Source: Lichenicoccus sp964247695
GTDB lineage: Bacteria > Pseudomonadota > Alphaproteobacteria > Acetobacterales > Acetobacteraceae
Assembly: GCA_964247695.1 (NCBI GenBank)
Contig: CAXTVI010000004.1
Location: forward strand, 62,001 to 126,000
DNA: 64,000 nucleotides
Direction: 5' to 3'
Position numbers and translations under genes: made by a program. The notes beneath the pieces were generated by a model. It saw only the letters and a program-made list of their open reading frames with translations. It searched no databases and was not told the origin of the DNA. Positions 54,412 through 62,643 of the stretch are shown here, piece by piece. The stretch's first letter is position 1, and every line of letters starts with the position of its first letter.

Positions 54412-54439
54412 TTGACGCGCACTGCGGCGGCCGTTAGAT
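54412..54439 (+). promoter_or_regulatory. Predicted tRNA-Leu promoter
   Basis: TTGACG (54412-54417), 16-base spacer, TTAGAT (54434-54439); read one base later, TAGATC gives a 17-base spacer. Transcription would start about 30 bases before the tRNA. Predicted by eye only. Confidence 0.4.
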
Positions 54440-54478
54440 CGCCCCACCACCCGCCGCTGCCGCGACGGTTGCCCCTCA

Positions 54479-54565
54479 GCCCAGGTGGCGGAATTGGTAG
54501 ACGCGCAGGTTTCAGGTACCTGTGGCCGAAAGGTCGTGGAAGTTCGAGTCTTCTCCTGGGCACCA
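54479..54565 (+). tRNA. tRNA-Leu (anticodon CAG)
   Basis: An 87-base class II tRNA with a long variable arm. The acceptor stem GCCCAGG pairs fully with CCTGGGC (54555-54561); A73 and an encoded CCA (54563-54565) follow. The anticodon stem CAGGT/ACCTG encloses loop TTCAGGT, giving anticodon CAG, which reads CUG, the dominant leucine codon in this genome. The T loop is GTTCGAGTC-like. The RNase D gene lies 81 bases downstream. Confidence 0.95.
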
Positions 54566-54646
54566 TCCGACAGGGCTGCAGCATGATGAAGGGCAGCAGC
54601 CCGCGTGGGCTGTGCGGCCTTCCATGACATGCCACCTTCCTCCTAG

Positions 54647-55300
54647 ATGAGCGTCACGCAGTTCATGCAGAATGCGACCATCCATCTGCACCGGCACGAC
54701 CTGCCGGACGACCTCGCGCTGGGCGGGACCGTGGCGGTCGATACCGAGACGATGGGCCTGCTGCCGCATCGCGACCGGCTCTGCCTGGTGCAGCTCTGCG
54801 CCGGCGACGGCCAGGCGCACCTGGTGCAGATCGTGCCGCCCGCGCTCGGTGGGCGTGGCGCCGACTGCCCGAACCTCAAGCGGCTGCTGGCGGATCCGGC
54901 AACGCTCAAGCTGATGCATTTCGCCCGCTTCGATGTCGGCATCCTGCAGCATGCGCTCGACATCACGGTGGCGCCGGTGCGCTGCACCAAGATCGCCGCC
55001 AAGCTGGTGCGCACCTTCACCGATCGACACGGGTTGCGCGAGCTCTGCCGAGAACTGCTCGGGATCGACCTCAACAAGCAGCAGCAGAGCTCCGACTGGG
55101 GTGCGGCCGACCTGTCCCCGGAACAACTCTCCTATGCCGCATCCGATGTGCTGCACCTGCATGCCCTGTGGGAGCGGCTCGAGGGCCTGCTGGTCCGGGA
55201 GGATCGCCTCGAGCTGGCGCTGGACGCCTTCGCGTTCCTGCCGGCCCGGGCCAGGCTCGACCTGCTCGGCTACGACCAGCCCGACATCTTCGCGCACTGA
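54647..55300 (+). CDS. rnd: Ribonuclease D-type 3'-5' exonuclease
   Basis: A 217-residue DEDDy exonuclease. Exo I VAVDTETMGL (Asp, Glu), Exo II MHFARFDVGIL (Asp) and Exo III LSYAASDVLHLHAL (Tyr, Asp) are all intact. It is a short form: the C-terminal HRDC domains of E. coli RNase D are absent, as in many alphaproteobacteria. It is expected to trim the 3' ends of tRNA and other small RNAs. The ATG at 54647 is used; an ATG at 54665 is possible, and neither has a clear ribosome binding site. Confidence 0.92.
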   Translation: MSVTQFMQNATIHLHRHDLPDDLALGGTVAVDTETMGLLPHRDRLCLVQLCAGDGQAHLVQIVPPALGGRGADCPNLKRLLADPATLKLMHFARFDVGILQHALDITVAPVRCTKIAAKLVRTFTDRHGLRELCRELLGIDLNKQQQSSDWGAADLSPEQLSYAASDVLHLHALWERLEGLLVREDRLELALDAFAFLPARARLDLLGYDQPDIFAH

Positions 55301-55348
55301 GCTGTCGTCCCGGCCCGACGCCTCCGGCTGTCGAGCCGCCGAACGGAT

Positions 55349-55377
55349 TTGACCGTCGGCAGCGGCGTGACCATACA
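55349..55377 (+). promoter_or_regulatory. Predicted kdsD promoter
   Basis: TTGACC (55349-55354), 17-base spacer, CATACA (55372-55377), in the 149-base gap between rnd and kdsD. This could drive the kdsD-lpt-rpoN-hpf genes. Confidence 0.4.
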
Positions 55378-55449
55378 GGGGCGCGCGGAGGCACGCTGCA
55401 AGCAACAGAGTCCCGGCCTCCGCGACCCGGAGTAGAAATCCTGCAGACG

Positions 55450-56454
55450 ATGACCGTGCAGAGCCCACCCGCAACCTCGGACGACCTGCTGACCGCCGCC
55501 GACGTGCTGCGTGCCGAGGCTGCCGGACTTTCGGCGATGGCAACCGCGATGCGGCCCGGACAGGCACTCGGTGCCGCGTTCGTACGCACGGTGGACGCCC
55601 TGACGGCATTGCCGGGCCGGGTCGTGGTCTGCGGCATGGGCAAGTCCGGACATGTCGGGCGCAAGATCCAGGCGACCCTCGCCTCCACCGGCACGCCGTC
55701 GCTGTTCGTGCATCCCGCGGAGGCCTCCCACGGCGACCTCGGCATGATCCAGGCCGGCGACGCAGTGCTGGCGCTGTCCAACTCGGGCGAGACCGCGGAG
55801 CTCGCCGACGTCATCGCCCATTCGCGGCGGTTCGACATGACGCTGATCGCGGTCACCGGCCAGGCGGACTCCACGCTGGCGCGCGCCGCCGACATCGTGC
55901 TGGTGCTGCCGGCCGCCGCAGAGGCCTGCCCGATGGGGCTTGCGCCGACCACCAGCACGACGATGCAGCTCGCACTTGGCGACGCGCTGGCGGTGGCGCT
56001 GCTGCAGCGCCGCGGCTTCACCGCGCGCGAGTTCGGGGTGTTCCATCCCGGCGGCCGTCTCGGCGCCCGGCTGCGCCGCGCCTGCGACCTGATGCATACC
56101 GGCGACGCGCTGCCGCTGGCCGGCCCCGAGCTGCCGATGCTGCAGGCCGTGATGCTGATGACCAGCAAGGCCTTCGGCTGCCTCGGCATCGTGGGGACGG
56201 ACGGCCGCCTGGTCGGCATCATCACCGACGGCGACCTGCGCCGCGCCATCGAGCGCGACCTGCGCGCGCTGCGCACCGGCGACGTCATGAACACGGCGCC
56301 GCGCACCATCCACGAAGGCATGCTGGCGGCCGAGGCGCTGCGGCTGATGAACGCGACGCCGCGCCCGATCACCAGCCTGTTCGTGCTCGACGCCGACGGC
56401 CGTCCCGCCGGCATTCTGCATGTGCATGACCTGCTGCGCGCGGGGATCGCGTGA
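55450..56454 (+). CDS. kdsD: Arabinose-5-phosphate isomerase (KpsF/GutQ family)
   Basis: Makes arabinose 5-phosphate from ribulose 5-phosphate, the first step of KDO synthesis for LPS. 334 residues: a SIS domain (about 40-190) with VVVCGMGKSGHVGRKIQATLASTGT, EASHGDLGMI and ALSNSGETAEL, then GVFHPGGRLGARL, and two CBS domains (about 210-330) ending in VLDADGRPAGILHVHDLLRAGIA. The ATG at 55450 gives the family start; the longer open frame upstream overlaps rnd and is rejected. lptC follows after 58 bases; kdsC is not in between. Confidence 0.95.
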   Translation: MTVQSPPATSDDLLTAADVLRAEAAGLSAMATAMRPGQALGAAFVRTVDALTALPGRVVVCGMGKSGHVGRKIQATLASTGTPSLFVHPAEASHGDLGMIQAGDAVLALSNSGETAELADVIAHSRRFDMTLIAVTGQADSTLARAADIVLVLPAAAEACPMGLAPTTSTTMQLALGDALAVALLQRRGFTAREFGVFHPGGRLGARLRRACDLMHTGDALPLAGPELPMLQAVMLMTSKAFGCLGIVGTDGRLVGIITDGDLRRAIERDLRALRTGDVMNTAPRTIHEGMLAAEALRLMNATPRPITSLFVLDADGRPAGILHVHDLLRAGIA

Positions 56455-56512
56455 GGCATGATCGCGCTCCCGCCCGCCCTGGCCCCGGCTGCGACACCAT
56501 GGGCCTGACAAG

Positions 56513-57253
56513 GTGACCGTAAGCGGACCGCAACTCTCCGACCGGCAGGAACCGAGCGCCGCTGCCGCCCGGCGGCGCATGAGCGTGCAGCCGGCACCGT
56601 CGCACCGCCGGCCGCCGACGACGATCGAGCAGGCCCGGCGCCGGATGCTGCTGCGCTCGGCCAAGTGGCTGCTGCCGGTCGCCGCCCTGCTGCTGCTGGG
56701 CTCGATCGCCGCATGGCCGGAGCTCGACCGGTCGCTGAATGCCGGGCGTGTTGCCTATCACGAGGCCTCCGCCGTCCGGCTGGACAGCGGCAGCATGCTG
56801 GGACCGCGATATCGCGGCATCGACGCCCACGGCCGGCCGTACATGATCACCGCGGACACGGCGCGTCAGGTCGGTCCCGAGCGCGTCAACCTGGCCCGTC
56901 CGATCGCCGACACGCTGTCGCAGGGCGGCACCTGGCTGGAGATCAGCTCACGCTCGGGCGTCTACATGCAGCACAGCCAGCTGCTCGATCTCTCCGGCCA
57001 CGTTGTGTTCTACCGCGACGACGGCACCATCATGACCGGCCCGACCGCGGACGTGGACGTACGGCGCGGCATCGTCGTGTCGGACGACTGGGTGCATGCC
57101 GAGGGTCCGTTCGGAGTGCTTGATGCGCAAGGCTACCTGATGTCGCAGCGCGACGGGATCGTGCAGTTCCGCGGGCCGGGACGCATGATCCTCAACGACG
57201 ACCGCGCCGCGCATCCGCCGGCGGCCGCGACCGCCAGCCCGGGCCACTCATGA
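56513..57253 (+). CDS. lptC: LPS export ABC transporter periplasmic protein LptC
   Basis: A 246-residue protein of the LptBFG-C-A-DE bridge that passes LPS from the inner membrane to LptA. A cytoplasmic N-terminus, one membrane helix (about 53-72, LPVAALLLLGSIAAW), then a beta-jellyroll domain with PRYRGIDAHGRPYMITADTA, YMQHSQLLDLSGHVVFYRDDG and GPFGVLDAQGYL. The start is GTG at 56513; an ATG at 56579 is an alternative that would still keep the membrane helix. The stop overlaps lptA (ATGA). Confidence 0.88.
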   Translation: MTVSGPQLSDRQEPSAAAARRRMSVQPAPSHRRPPTTIEQARRRMLLRSAKWLLPVAALLLLGSIAAWPELDRSLNAGRVAYHEASAVRLDSGSMLGPRYRGIDAHGRPYMITADTARQVGPERVNLARPIADTLSQGGTWLEISSRSGVYMQHSQLLDLSGHVVFYRDDGTIMTGPTADVDVRRGIVVSDDWVHAEGPFGVLDAQGYLMSQRDGIVQFRGPGRMILNDDRAAHPPAAATASPGHS

Positions 57254-58359
57254 TGCGCCGTCTCGTGCCGATCGCGCGCGCTGCGCTGCCCTCGCTCGCC
57301 GCCGCCGCCGCCGCCGCGATCCTGCTCGGCCACGCCGTGCCGGCCGGGGCGCAGGCGATCGACCTGTCGCATGGCGGCCAGATCACCGTCACCGCGCGGG
57401 GCGGCTTCGACTGGGACCAGAAGGCGCAGATCGTCACTGCGTACCGCGACGCGATGGCGGTACGCGGCGGCGTCACCGTGACCGCCGACCGGCTGCGCGC
57501 CTACTACCGCAAGAAGGCAGCGCCGCCTGGAACGGTGGCCAAGGCGGCCCCGGTGTCTGCGAACACGGGCGCGGCCAGGCCCGGCTCGGGCCCGGCCAAC
57601 GACGAGACCGGCGCCAACGAGATCTACCGGCTCGAGGCGATCGGACACGTGCACATCTTCACCGCGACCGACCAGGCGTTCGGCGACCACGCGATCTACG
57701 ACATCGACCAGGCGGTCTTGGTCATGACCGGGCACGACCTGCACCTCACCACGCCCACCCAGTTGCTGACAGCGCGCGACGTGATGGAATACTGGTCGCA
57801 GACACGCATGTCGGTCGGCCGCGGCGATGCCACCGTGACCACCAATGACGGGCGCCGCATACGCGCCGACATCCTCGTCGGCTACAGCGCGCCGAATGCC
57901 ACTCCGGCCCCGGGAACCGCAGCTGCCGGCAAGACCGCCGCGGCAGGCGGGCCCGGCGCCGCGGGCAAGCCGGGCGCTCCGGCCGACGATCCGATCCAGA
58001 GCTCCGGCAAGCTGAAGCTGGTGCACGCGTTCGGCCATGTGGTGGTGCGGACGCAGACCGAGACTGTAACCGGGGATCGCGGTGTGTACGTTCCGGATAC
58101 AGGCATTGCGCGGATCGTCGGCAACGTCCACATCACCCGTGGGCAGAACCAGCTCAATGGCGCGGCCGCGATCGTCAACATGCATACCGGCCTCGCCACC
58201 ATGACGGAGGACCCGGGAGCGCTCGTGCGGGGATTGATCGTGCCGAACGACAATAACGGGCCGCCCGGCAGCAAGCCTGGCGGCAAGCCGGGCAGCCCGG
58301 CGAGCGCGCCACGATCGACAGGCGCCGCGTCGGCATCCACGCGGCAGTCCGCGCCTTGA
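57250..58359 (+). CDS. lptA: LPS transport periplasmic protein LptA (OstA-like)
   Basis: Forms the periplasmic bridge for LPS transport. 369 residues, about twice the E. coli length. Signal peptide 1-35 (ending GAQA), then beta-jellyroll segments IDLSHGGQITVTARGGFDWD, YRLEAIGHVHIFTATDQAFGD and LKLVHAFGHVVVRTQTETVTGDRG. Three Ala/Pro/Gly-rich stretches (about 90-122, 215-250 and 335-369) interrupt or extend the fold. The start overlaps the lptC stop; lptB follows after 16 bases. Confidence 0.9.
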   Translation: MMRRLVPIARAALPSLAAAAAAAILLGHAVPAGAQAIDLSHGGQITVTARGGFDWDQKAQIVTAYRDAMAVRGGVTVTADRLRAYYRKKAAPPGTVAKAAPVSANTGAARPGSGPANDETGANEIYRLEAIGHVHIFTATDQAFGDHAIYDIDQAVLVMTGHDLHLTTPTQLLTARDVMEYWSQTRMSVGRGDATVTTNDGRRIRADILVGYSAPNATPAPGTAAAGKTAAAGGPGAAGKPGAPADDPIQSSGKLKLVHAFGHVVVRTQTETVTGDRGVYVPDTGIARIVGNVHITRGQNQLNGAAAIVNMHTGLATMTEDPGALVRGLIVPNDNNGPPGSKPGGKPGSPASAPRSTGAASASTRQSAP

Positions 58360-58375
58360 GCGGAACGGGTCTCCC

Positions 58376-59152
58376 TTGAACGAGATGGGCCAGAATCCGC
58401 TCGGCTCGCTCGCCGACGATGCGCCGGGCATGGTCGGGCTGTCGGCGCAGTCGGTCGGCAAGAGCTACCGCAAGCGCGCGGTGGTACAGGACGTCTCGAT
58501 CAGCGTGCAGCGCGGCGAGGCGGTCGGCCTCCTTGGGCCCAACGGCGCCGGCAAGACCACCACCTTCTACATGATTGTCGGTCTCGTGCAGCCCGACGAG
58601 GGCACCATCACCCTGGACGGTGCCGACATCACCCAGTTGCCGATGTATCGCCGGGCGCGCCTGGGCATCGGCTACCTGCCGCAGGAGGCCAGCATCTTCC
58701 GCGGCCTCAATGTCGAGCAGAACATCATGGCCGCCCTCGAGGTGGTGGAGAGCGACCCGCACCGTCGCGAGATGATGCTCGACGAGCTCCTGCGAGAGTT
58801 CGGCATCGCCCGGCTGCGACGGTCACCGTCGCTGGCCCTGTCGGGGGGCGAGCGTCGCCGCCTCGAGATCGCGCGCGCGCTCGCCAGCCAGCCGAGCTAC
58901 ATCCTGCTCGACGAGCCGCTGGCCGGCATCGACCCGATCGCGGTCGGCGAGATCCGCGACCTGGTGAGCCACCTCAAGCATCGCGGCATCGGCGTGCTGA
59001 TCACCGACCACAATGTCCGCGAGACGCTTGAGATCATCGACCGCGCCTACATCATGCATGGCGGCCAGGTGCTGATGCAGGGCGTGCCGGAAGAGGTCGT
59101 CGCCCACGAGGACGTGCGCCGCGTCTATCTCGGGGAAAGATTTTCGTTGTAG
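58376..59152 (+). CDS. lptB: LPS export ATP-binding protein LptB
   Basis: Cytoplasmic ATPase of the LPS exporter, 258 residues. Walker A GPNGAGKTTTFYMIVGLV, Q-loop IGYLPQEASIFRGLNVEQNI, signature LSGGERRRLEIARAL, Walker B YILLDEPLAGIDP and the H-loop in GVLITDHNVRETL are all present and typical of LptB. The start is a TTG at 58376, with an ATG three codons later (58385). The permease genes lptF and lptG are not in this window. rpoN follows after ten bases. Confidence 0.96.
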   Translation: MNEMGQNPLGSLADDAPGMVGLSAQSVGKSYRKRAVVQDVSISVQRGEAVGLLGPNGAGKTTTFYMIVGLVQPDEGTITLDGADITQLPMYRRARLGIGYLPQEASIFRGLNVEQNIMAALEVVESDPHRREMMLDELLREFGIARLRRSPSLALSGGERRRLEIARALASQPSYILLDEPLAGIDPIAVGEIRDLVSHLKHRGIGVLITDHNVRETLEIIDRAYIMHGGQVLMQGVPEEVVAHEDVRRVYLGERFSL

Positions 59153-59162
59153 CCTGCCGTCC

Positions 59163-60683
59163 ATGGCACTTGGACCACGGCTGGAGCTCAGGCACACACA
59201 GACGCTGGTAATGACGCCGCAGCTGCGTCAAGCCATCAAGCTGCTGCAGTTCTCCAACCTCGAGGTCGCCGCCTTCATCGAGGAGGAGCTCGAGCGCAAT
59301 CCGTTACTTGAGCGCGACGAACGCGGCGAGACGACGCCGGAGCTGGCGGCCCTTGACCAGCGGCCGTTGCGCGAGGTGCCGGGCGAGCCGGTCTCGACCG
59401 ATCTGCTGGTCGGCGCCGGGACCCTGCCGGACGCCACTGCCGCACCGCTCGATGCGGACTATGCCGAGCAGTTCGATGTGAGCGGCTATGATGCCGCGGG
59501 CGGCCTGGATGCCGGGCCGGGACCGGACTGGGGTGCGAAGTCCGGCGGCAACGGTCTGGATGGCGAGGCCGGCGCCTCGTTCATCGACAGCCTGGCGGAC
59601 AGCCCGCGCTCGCTGCGCGACCATCTCGGCGAACAGCTCAGGCTGGGCCTCCCGGATCCGGTCGACCGGCTGATCGGCGCGCACTTCATCGCCCTCCTCG
59701 AGCCGGCCGGGCGGGTGTCGATCGACGACGCGGCGCTGGCCCGCGCGCTGGGCGTCTCGATCGCGCGGGTCGCCTCGGTGCGGGCGCGCATGATGCGCTT
59801 CGACCCGGTCGGACTGTTCGCGCGTGACCTGCGCGAGTGCCTGGCGGCGCAACTGGCCGAGCTGAACCGGCTCGATCCGGCCATGGAGATCCTGCTCGAC
59901 AACCTCGAACTGCTGGGCCGGCGCGAGCTGAAGCGGCTGCAGGCGCTGTGCGGTGTCGACGCCGACGACCTGGCCGACATGGTAGGCGAGATACGCGCCC
60001 TCGATCCCAAGCCGGGCGCCGGCCACGACACCGCGACGCCGCAGCCGATCCTGCCCGACGTGCTGATGCGGCCGGGCCTGAACGGCGACTGGATCCTGGA
60101 GCTCAATCCCGACACCATGCCGAAGCTGCTGGTCAGCGAGGCGTTCCACGCGAAAGTCTCGCTACGCGCCGGCCGGGACGACCGCCTGTTCCTGAGCGAG
60201 CGGCTGGCCAGCGCCAACTGGCTGGTGAAGTCGCTGCAGCAGCGGGCGCAGACCATCCTGAAGGTAGCGAGCGAGGTCATGCGCCGCCAGGACGGCTTCC
60301 TGCTGCGCGGTGTCGGCCATCTGCGTCCGCTGATCCTGCGCGACATTGCCGAGGCGGTGGAAATGCACGAGAGCACGGTGTCGCGCGTCACCGCCAACAA
60401 ATACATCTCCACACCGCGCGGGCTGTTCGAACTCAAGTATTTCTTCACCACCGCGATTGCAGGCGTGACCGGCGAAAGCCACAGCGCCGAGGCGGTTCGG
60501 CACCGCATACGCGGCATGATCGCCGCTGAGGACGCCATCTGCGTGCTGTCCGACGACGCGATCGTCGCCGCACTTCGACGTGAGGGCGTAGACATCGCGC
60601 GCAGAACCGTGGCCAAGTATCGGGAGGCCCTGCGCATACCGAGTTCTGTGCAGCGCAAACGGGAGAAAGCAATCTCCGTCTGA
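59163..60683 (+). CDS. rpoN: RNA polymerase sigma-54 factor
   Basis: A 506-residue sigma-54. Region I (1-50) has the Gln/Leu-rich activator-interaction segment RHTQTLVMTPQLRQAIKLLQ; an acidic region II follows (about 55-140); the core-binding domain has LREQL-like and PGAGHDTATPQPILPDVL segments; then the helix-turn-helix with LRDIAEAVEMHESTVSRVTANKY and the RpoN box ARRTVAKYREAL near the C-terminus, which reads the -24 element. It controls nitrogen and other regulons with enhancer-binding activators. It follows lptB, a conserved order in proteobacteria. Confidence 0.97.
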   Translation: MALGPRLELRHTQTLVMTPQLRQAIKLLQFSNLEVAAFIEEELERNPLLERDERGETTPELAALDQRPLREVPGEPVSTDLLVGAGTLPDATAAPLDADYAEQFDVSGYDAAGGLDAGPGPDWGAKSGGNGLDGEAGASFIDSLADSPRSLRDHLGEQLRLGLPDPVDRLIGAHFIALLEPAGRVSIDDAALARALGVSIARVASVRARMMRFDPVGLFARDLRECLAAQLAELNRLDPAMEILLDNLELLGRRELKRLQALCGVDADDLADMVGEIRALDPKPGAGHDTATPQPILPDVLMRPGLNGDWILELNPDTMPKLLVSEAFHAKVSLRAGRDDRLFLSERLASANWLVKSLQQRAQTILKVASEVMRRQDGFLLRGVGHLRPLILRDIAEAVEMHESTVSRVTANKYISTPRGLFELKYFFTTAIAGVTGESHSAEAVRHRIRGMIAAEDAICVLSDDAIVAALRREGVDIARRTVAKYREALRIPSSVQRKREKAISV

Positions 60684-60781
60684 TGTCCGGTCTCATCCGG
60701 GGAAGAATTCCCCAGTCATGCGCTGGCGTCCCACGCGAGCTCCTGCTGCTCCCTGGCCCTGAACTCATGGGGAGTGCACGC

Positions 60782-61399
60782 ATGCAGATCAATGTTGCCG
60801 GCAAGCAGATCGATTTGTCCGATGCCCTGCGGTCGCGGGTCACGACGCATCTCGACATCATCGCCGAGAAGTATTTCGACGATGCGCTTGAGGCCAACGT
60901 GACGTTCGGGCGTGCGCGCAGCTTCTTCACCTGCGATATCAACGTGCATGCCGCGCGCGGCCTGTTGCTGCGCGGCGAGGGCGAGGCGGCGGACGCGCAC
61001 AGCGCCTTCGACGATGCCGCCGAGCATATCGCCAAGCGGCTGCGGCGATACCGGCGCCGGGTGAACGAGCATTCCCGCGACCAGTCGCCGCGCCGGCGCC
61101 CGGAGATCGGCCGGCAGTATGTGCTGCGGCAGGACGAGGAGGCGCCGCCGGCGACACGACGCCCCGGTGCCACCGGACCCGCCACCTGGATGAACGGCAC
61201 GGCGTCCGGCGCCTATGCGACCATCATCGCCGAGCAGCCCACCGACATCGCCCGCCTGACCGTGGGCGAGGCGGTGATGCGGCTGGATCTCGCCGACCAG
61301 GCGGTGCTGATGTTCCGCAACAGCGCCAGCAGCGAGATCAACGTGGTCTATCGGCGGACCGACGGCCATATCGGCTGGCTGGACCCGACGGCGGCCTGA
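60782..61399 (+). CDS. hpf: Ribosome hibernation promoting factor, long form
   Basis: A 205-residue HPF that dimerises 70S ribosomes into inactive 100S particles. The N-terminal domain (1-100, MQINVAGKQIDLSDALRSRV to RLRRYRRRVNEH) binds the 30S subunit; after a linker, the C-terminal dimerisation domain has IVAEQP-like IIAEQPTDIARLTVGEAVMRLDLADQ and NVVYRRTDGHIGWLDP. The ATG at 60782 has GGGGAG about eight bases upstream; a frame open from 60683 overlaps the rpoN stop and is rejected. ptsN, which often follows, is absent here. Confidence 0.94.
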   Translation: MQINVAGKQIDLSDALRSRVTTHLDIIAEKYFDDALEANVTFGRARSFFTCDINVHAARGLLLRGEGEAADAHSAFDDAAEHIAKRLRRYRRRVNEHSRDQSPRRRPEIGRQYVLRQDEEAPPATRRPGATGPATWMNGTASGAYATIIAEQPTDIARLTVGEAVMRLDLADQAVLMFRNSASSEINVVYRRTDGHIGWLDPTAA

Positions 61400-61409
61400 G
61401 GGCCAGGAT

Positions 61410-62510
61410 GTGAGCCACCTGTTCAAGCCCATGCGGCTGGGCGAGCTGCGTCTCGCCAACCGCATCATCATCGCGCCGATGTGCCAATACTCGGCCGAGG
61501 ACGGCAGCGCCGGCGACTGGCACATGATCCATCTCGGCCATCTCGCCCTTTCCGGCGCCGGGATGCTGATCCTGGAGGCGACGGCGGTCTCGCCCGAGGC
61601 CCGCATCTCGCCCGGCGATCTCGGCCTGTATTCGGATGCCAACGAGGCGGCGCTGGCGCGGGTGCTGGCGGCGATCCGCCGGTATTCTCCGATTGCGGTC
61701 GCCATGCAGCTCGGCCATGCCGGTCGCAAGGCATCCTGCCGGGTACCGTGGGAAGGGGGCGCGCAGATTGCCCCCGGCGAGCCGTCCGGCTGGCAGACGG
61801 TCGCGTCGTCGGACGTGCCGCACGCGAAAGGCGAGCATGCGCCGTTGGCGCTGGATCGCGAGGGAATGGACCGTGTCCGCGACGACTTCGTGGCGGCGGC
61901 GCGGCGTGCGGAGCGCCTCGGTATCGAGGGCATCGAGATCCATGGCGCGCATGGCTACCTGCTGCACCAGTTCCTCTCGCCGATCGCCAACCACCGGACC
62001 GACGAGTACGGCGGGTCGCTGGAAAACCGCATGCGGTTTCCGATCGAGGTGTTCGACGCGGTGCGGGCGGCTTTTCCCGCAGAGAAGCCGGTCTGGATGC
62101 GCATCTCGGCCACCGACTGGGTGCCGGACGGCTGGGATATCGAAGGCACCGTCGCCCTGTCGCAGGCGCTGAAGGCGCGCGGCTGTGCTGCGATCCACGT
62201 CACCACCGGCGGGGTGTCGCCCGATCAGGCGATCAAGCTGGCGCCGGGCTACCAGGTGCCATATGCGCAACGGGTCAAGGCAGAGGTCGGGCTGCCGACG
62301 ATCGCGGTCGGCCTGATCACCGAGCCCGAGCAGGCGGAGGCGATCGTGGCGCAGGGGGAGGCGGATGCGATCTCGCTCGCCCGCGCGATCCTCTACGATC
62401 CGCGCTGGCCCTGGCACGCAGCCGCGAAGCTGGGCGGCCAGGTGTCTGCGCCGCCGCAATATCTGCGCTCGCAGCCGCATGGCCTGAAGGACCTGTTTTC
62501 ACCGGCTTAG
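61410..62510 (+). CDS. Old Yellow Enzyme-family NADH:flavin oxidoreductase (YqjM-like)
   Basis: FMN ene-reductase of 366 residues. The N-terminus LFKPMRLGELRLANRIIIAPMCQYSAEDG carries the thermophilic-like OYE signature with the regulatory cysteine in PMCQYS; AMQLGHAGRKAS holds the substrate His pair region; IHGAHGYLLHQFLSPIANHR and RTDEYGGSLENRMRF are family hallmarks, and SLARAILYDPRWPWHAA ends the barrel. It reduces activated C=C bonds; the physiological substrate is unknown. The start is GTG at 61410. It lies 10 bases after hpf in the same direction. Confidence 0.94.
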   Translation: MSHLFKPMRLGELRLANRIIIAPMCQYSAEDGSAGDWHMIHLGHLALSGAGMLILEATAVSPEARISPGDLGLYSDANEAALARVLAAIRRYSPIAVAMQLGHAGRKASCRVPWEGGAQIAPGEPSGWQTVASSDVPHAKGEHAPLALDREGMDRVRDDFVAAARRAERLGIEGIEIHGAHGYLLHQFLSPIANHRTDEYGGSLENRMRFPIEVFDAVRAAFPAEKPVWMRISATDWVPDGWDIEGTVALSQALKARGCAAIHVTTGGVSPDQAIKLAPGYQVPYAQRVKAEVGLPTIAVGLITEPEQAEAIVAQGEADAISLARAILYDPRWPWHAAAKLGGQVSAPPQYLRSQPHGLKDLFSPA

Positions 62511-62547
62511 GCTGTTGTCCCGGCGGACCTGTTCAACCTGAAGTTGC

Positions 62548-62562
62548 AGGCGTTGAGCGCCT
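62548..62562 (+). terminator. Weak hairpin after the OYE gene
   Basis: AGGCG, loop TTGAG, CGCCT: a 5-bp stem 37 bases after the stop codon, followed by an AT-rich stretch with several T (62563-62586). It could end the hpf-OYE transcript. That AT-rich stretch is also where a promoter for the repeat protein would be expected; no convincing -35/-10 pair is seen. Confidence 0.3.
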
Positions 62563-62643
62563 TCATCATTTATTAGATTTTATTGCCAATAGTGATCTCC
62601 ATCGCGGCGCGCATGGGCGTGGTCCGCACGGAGACAGCGTTCC

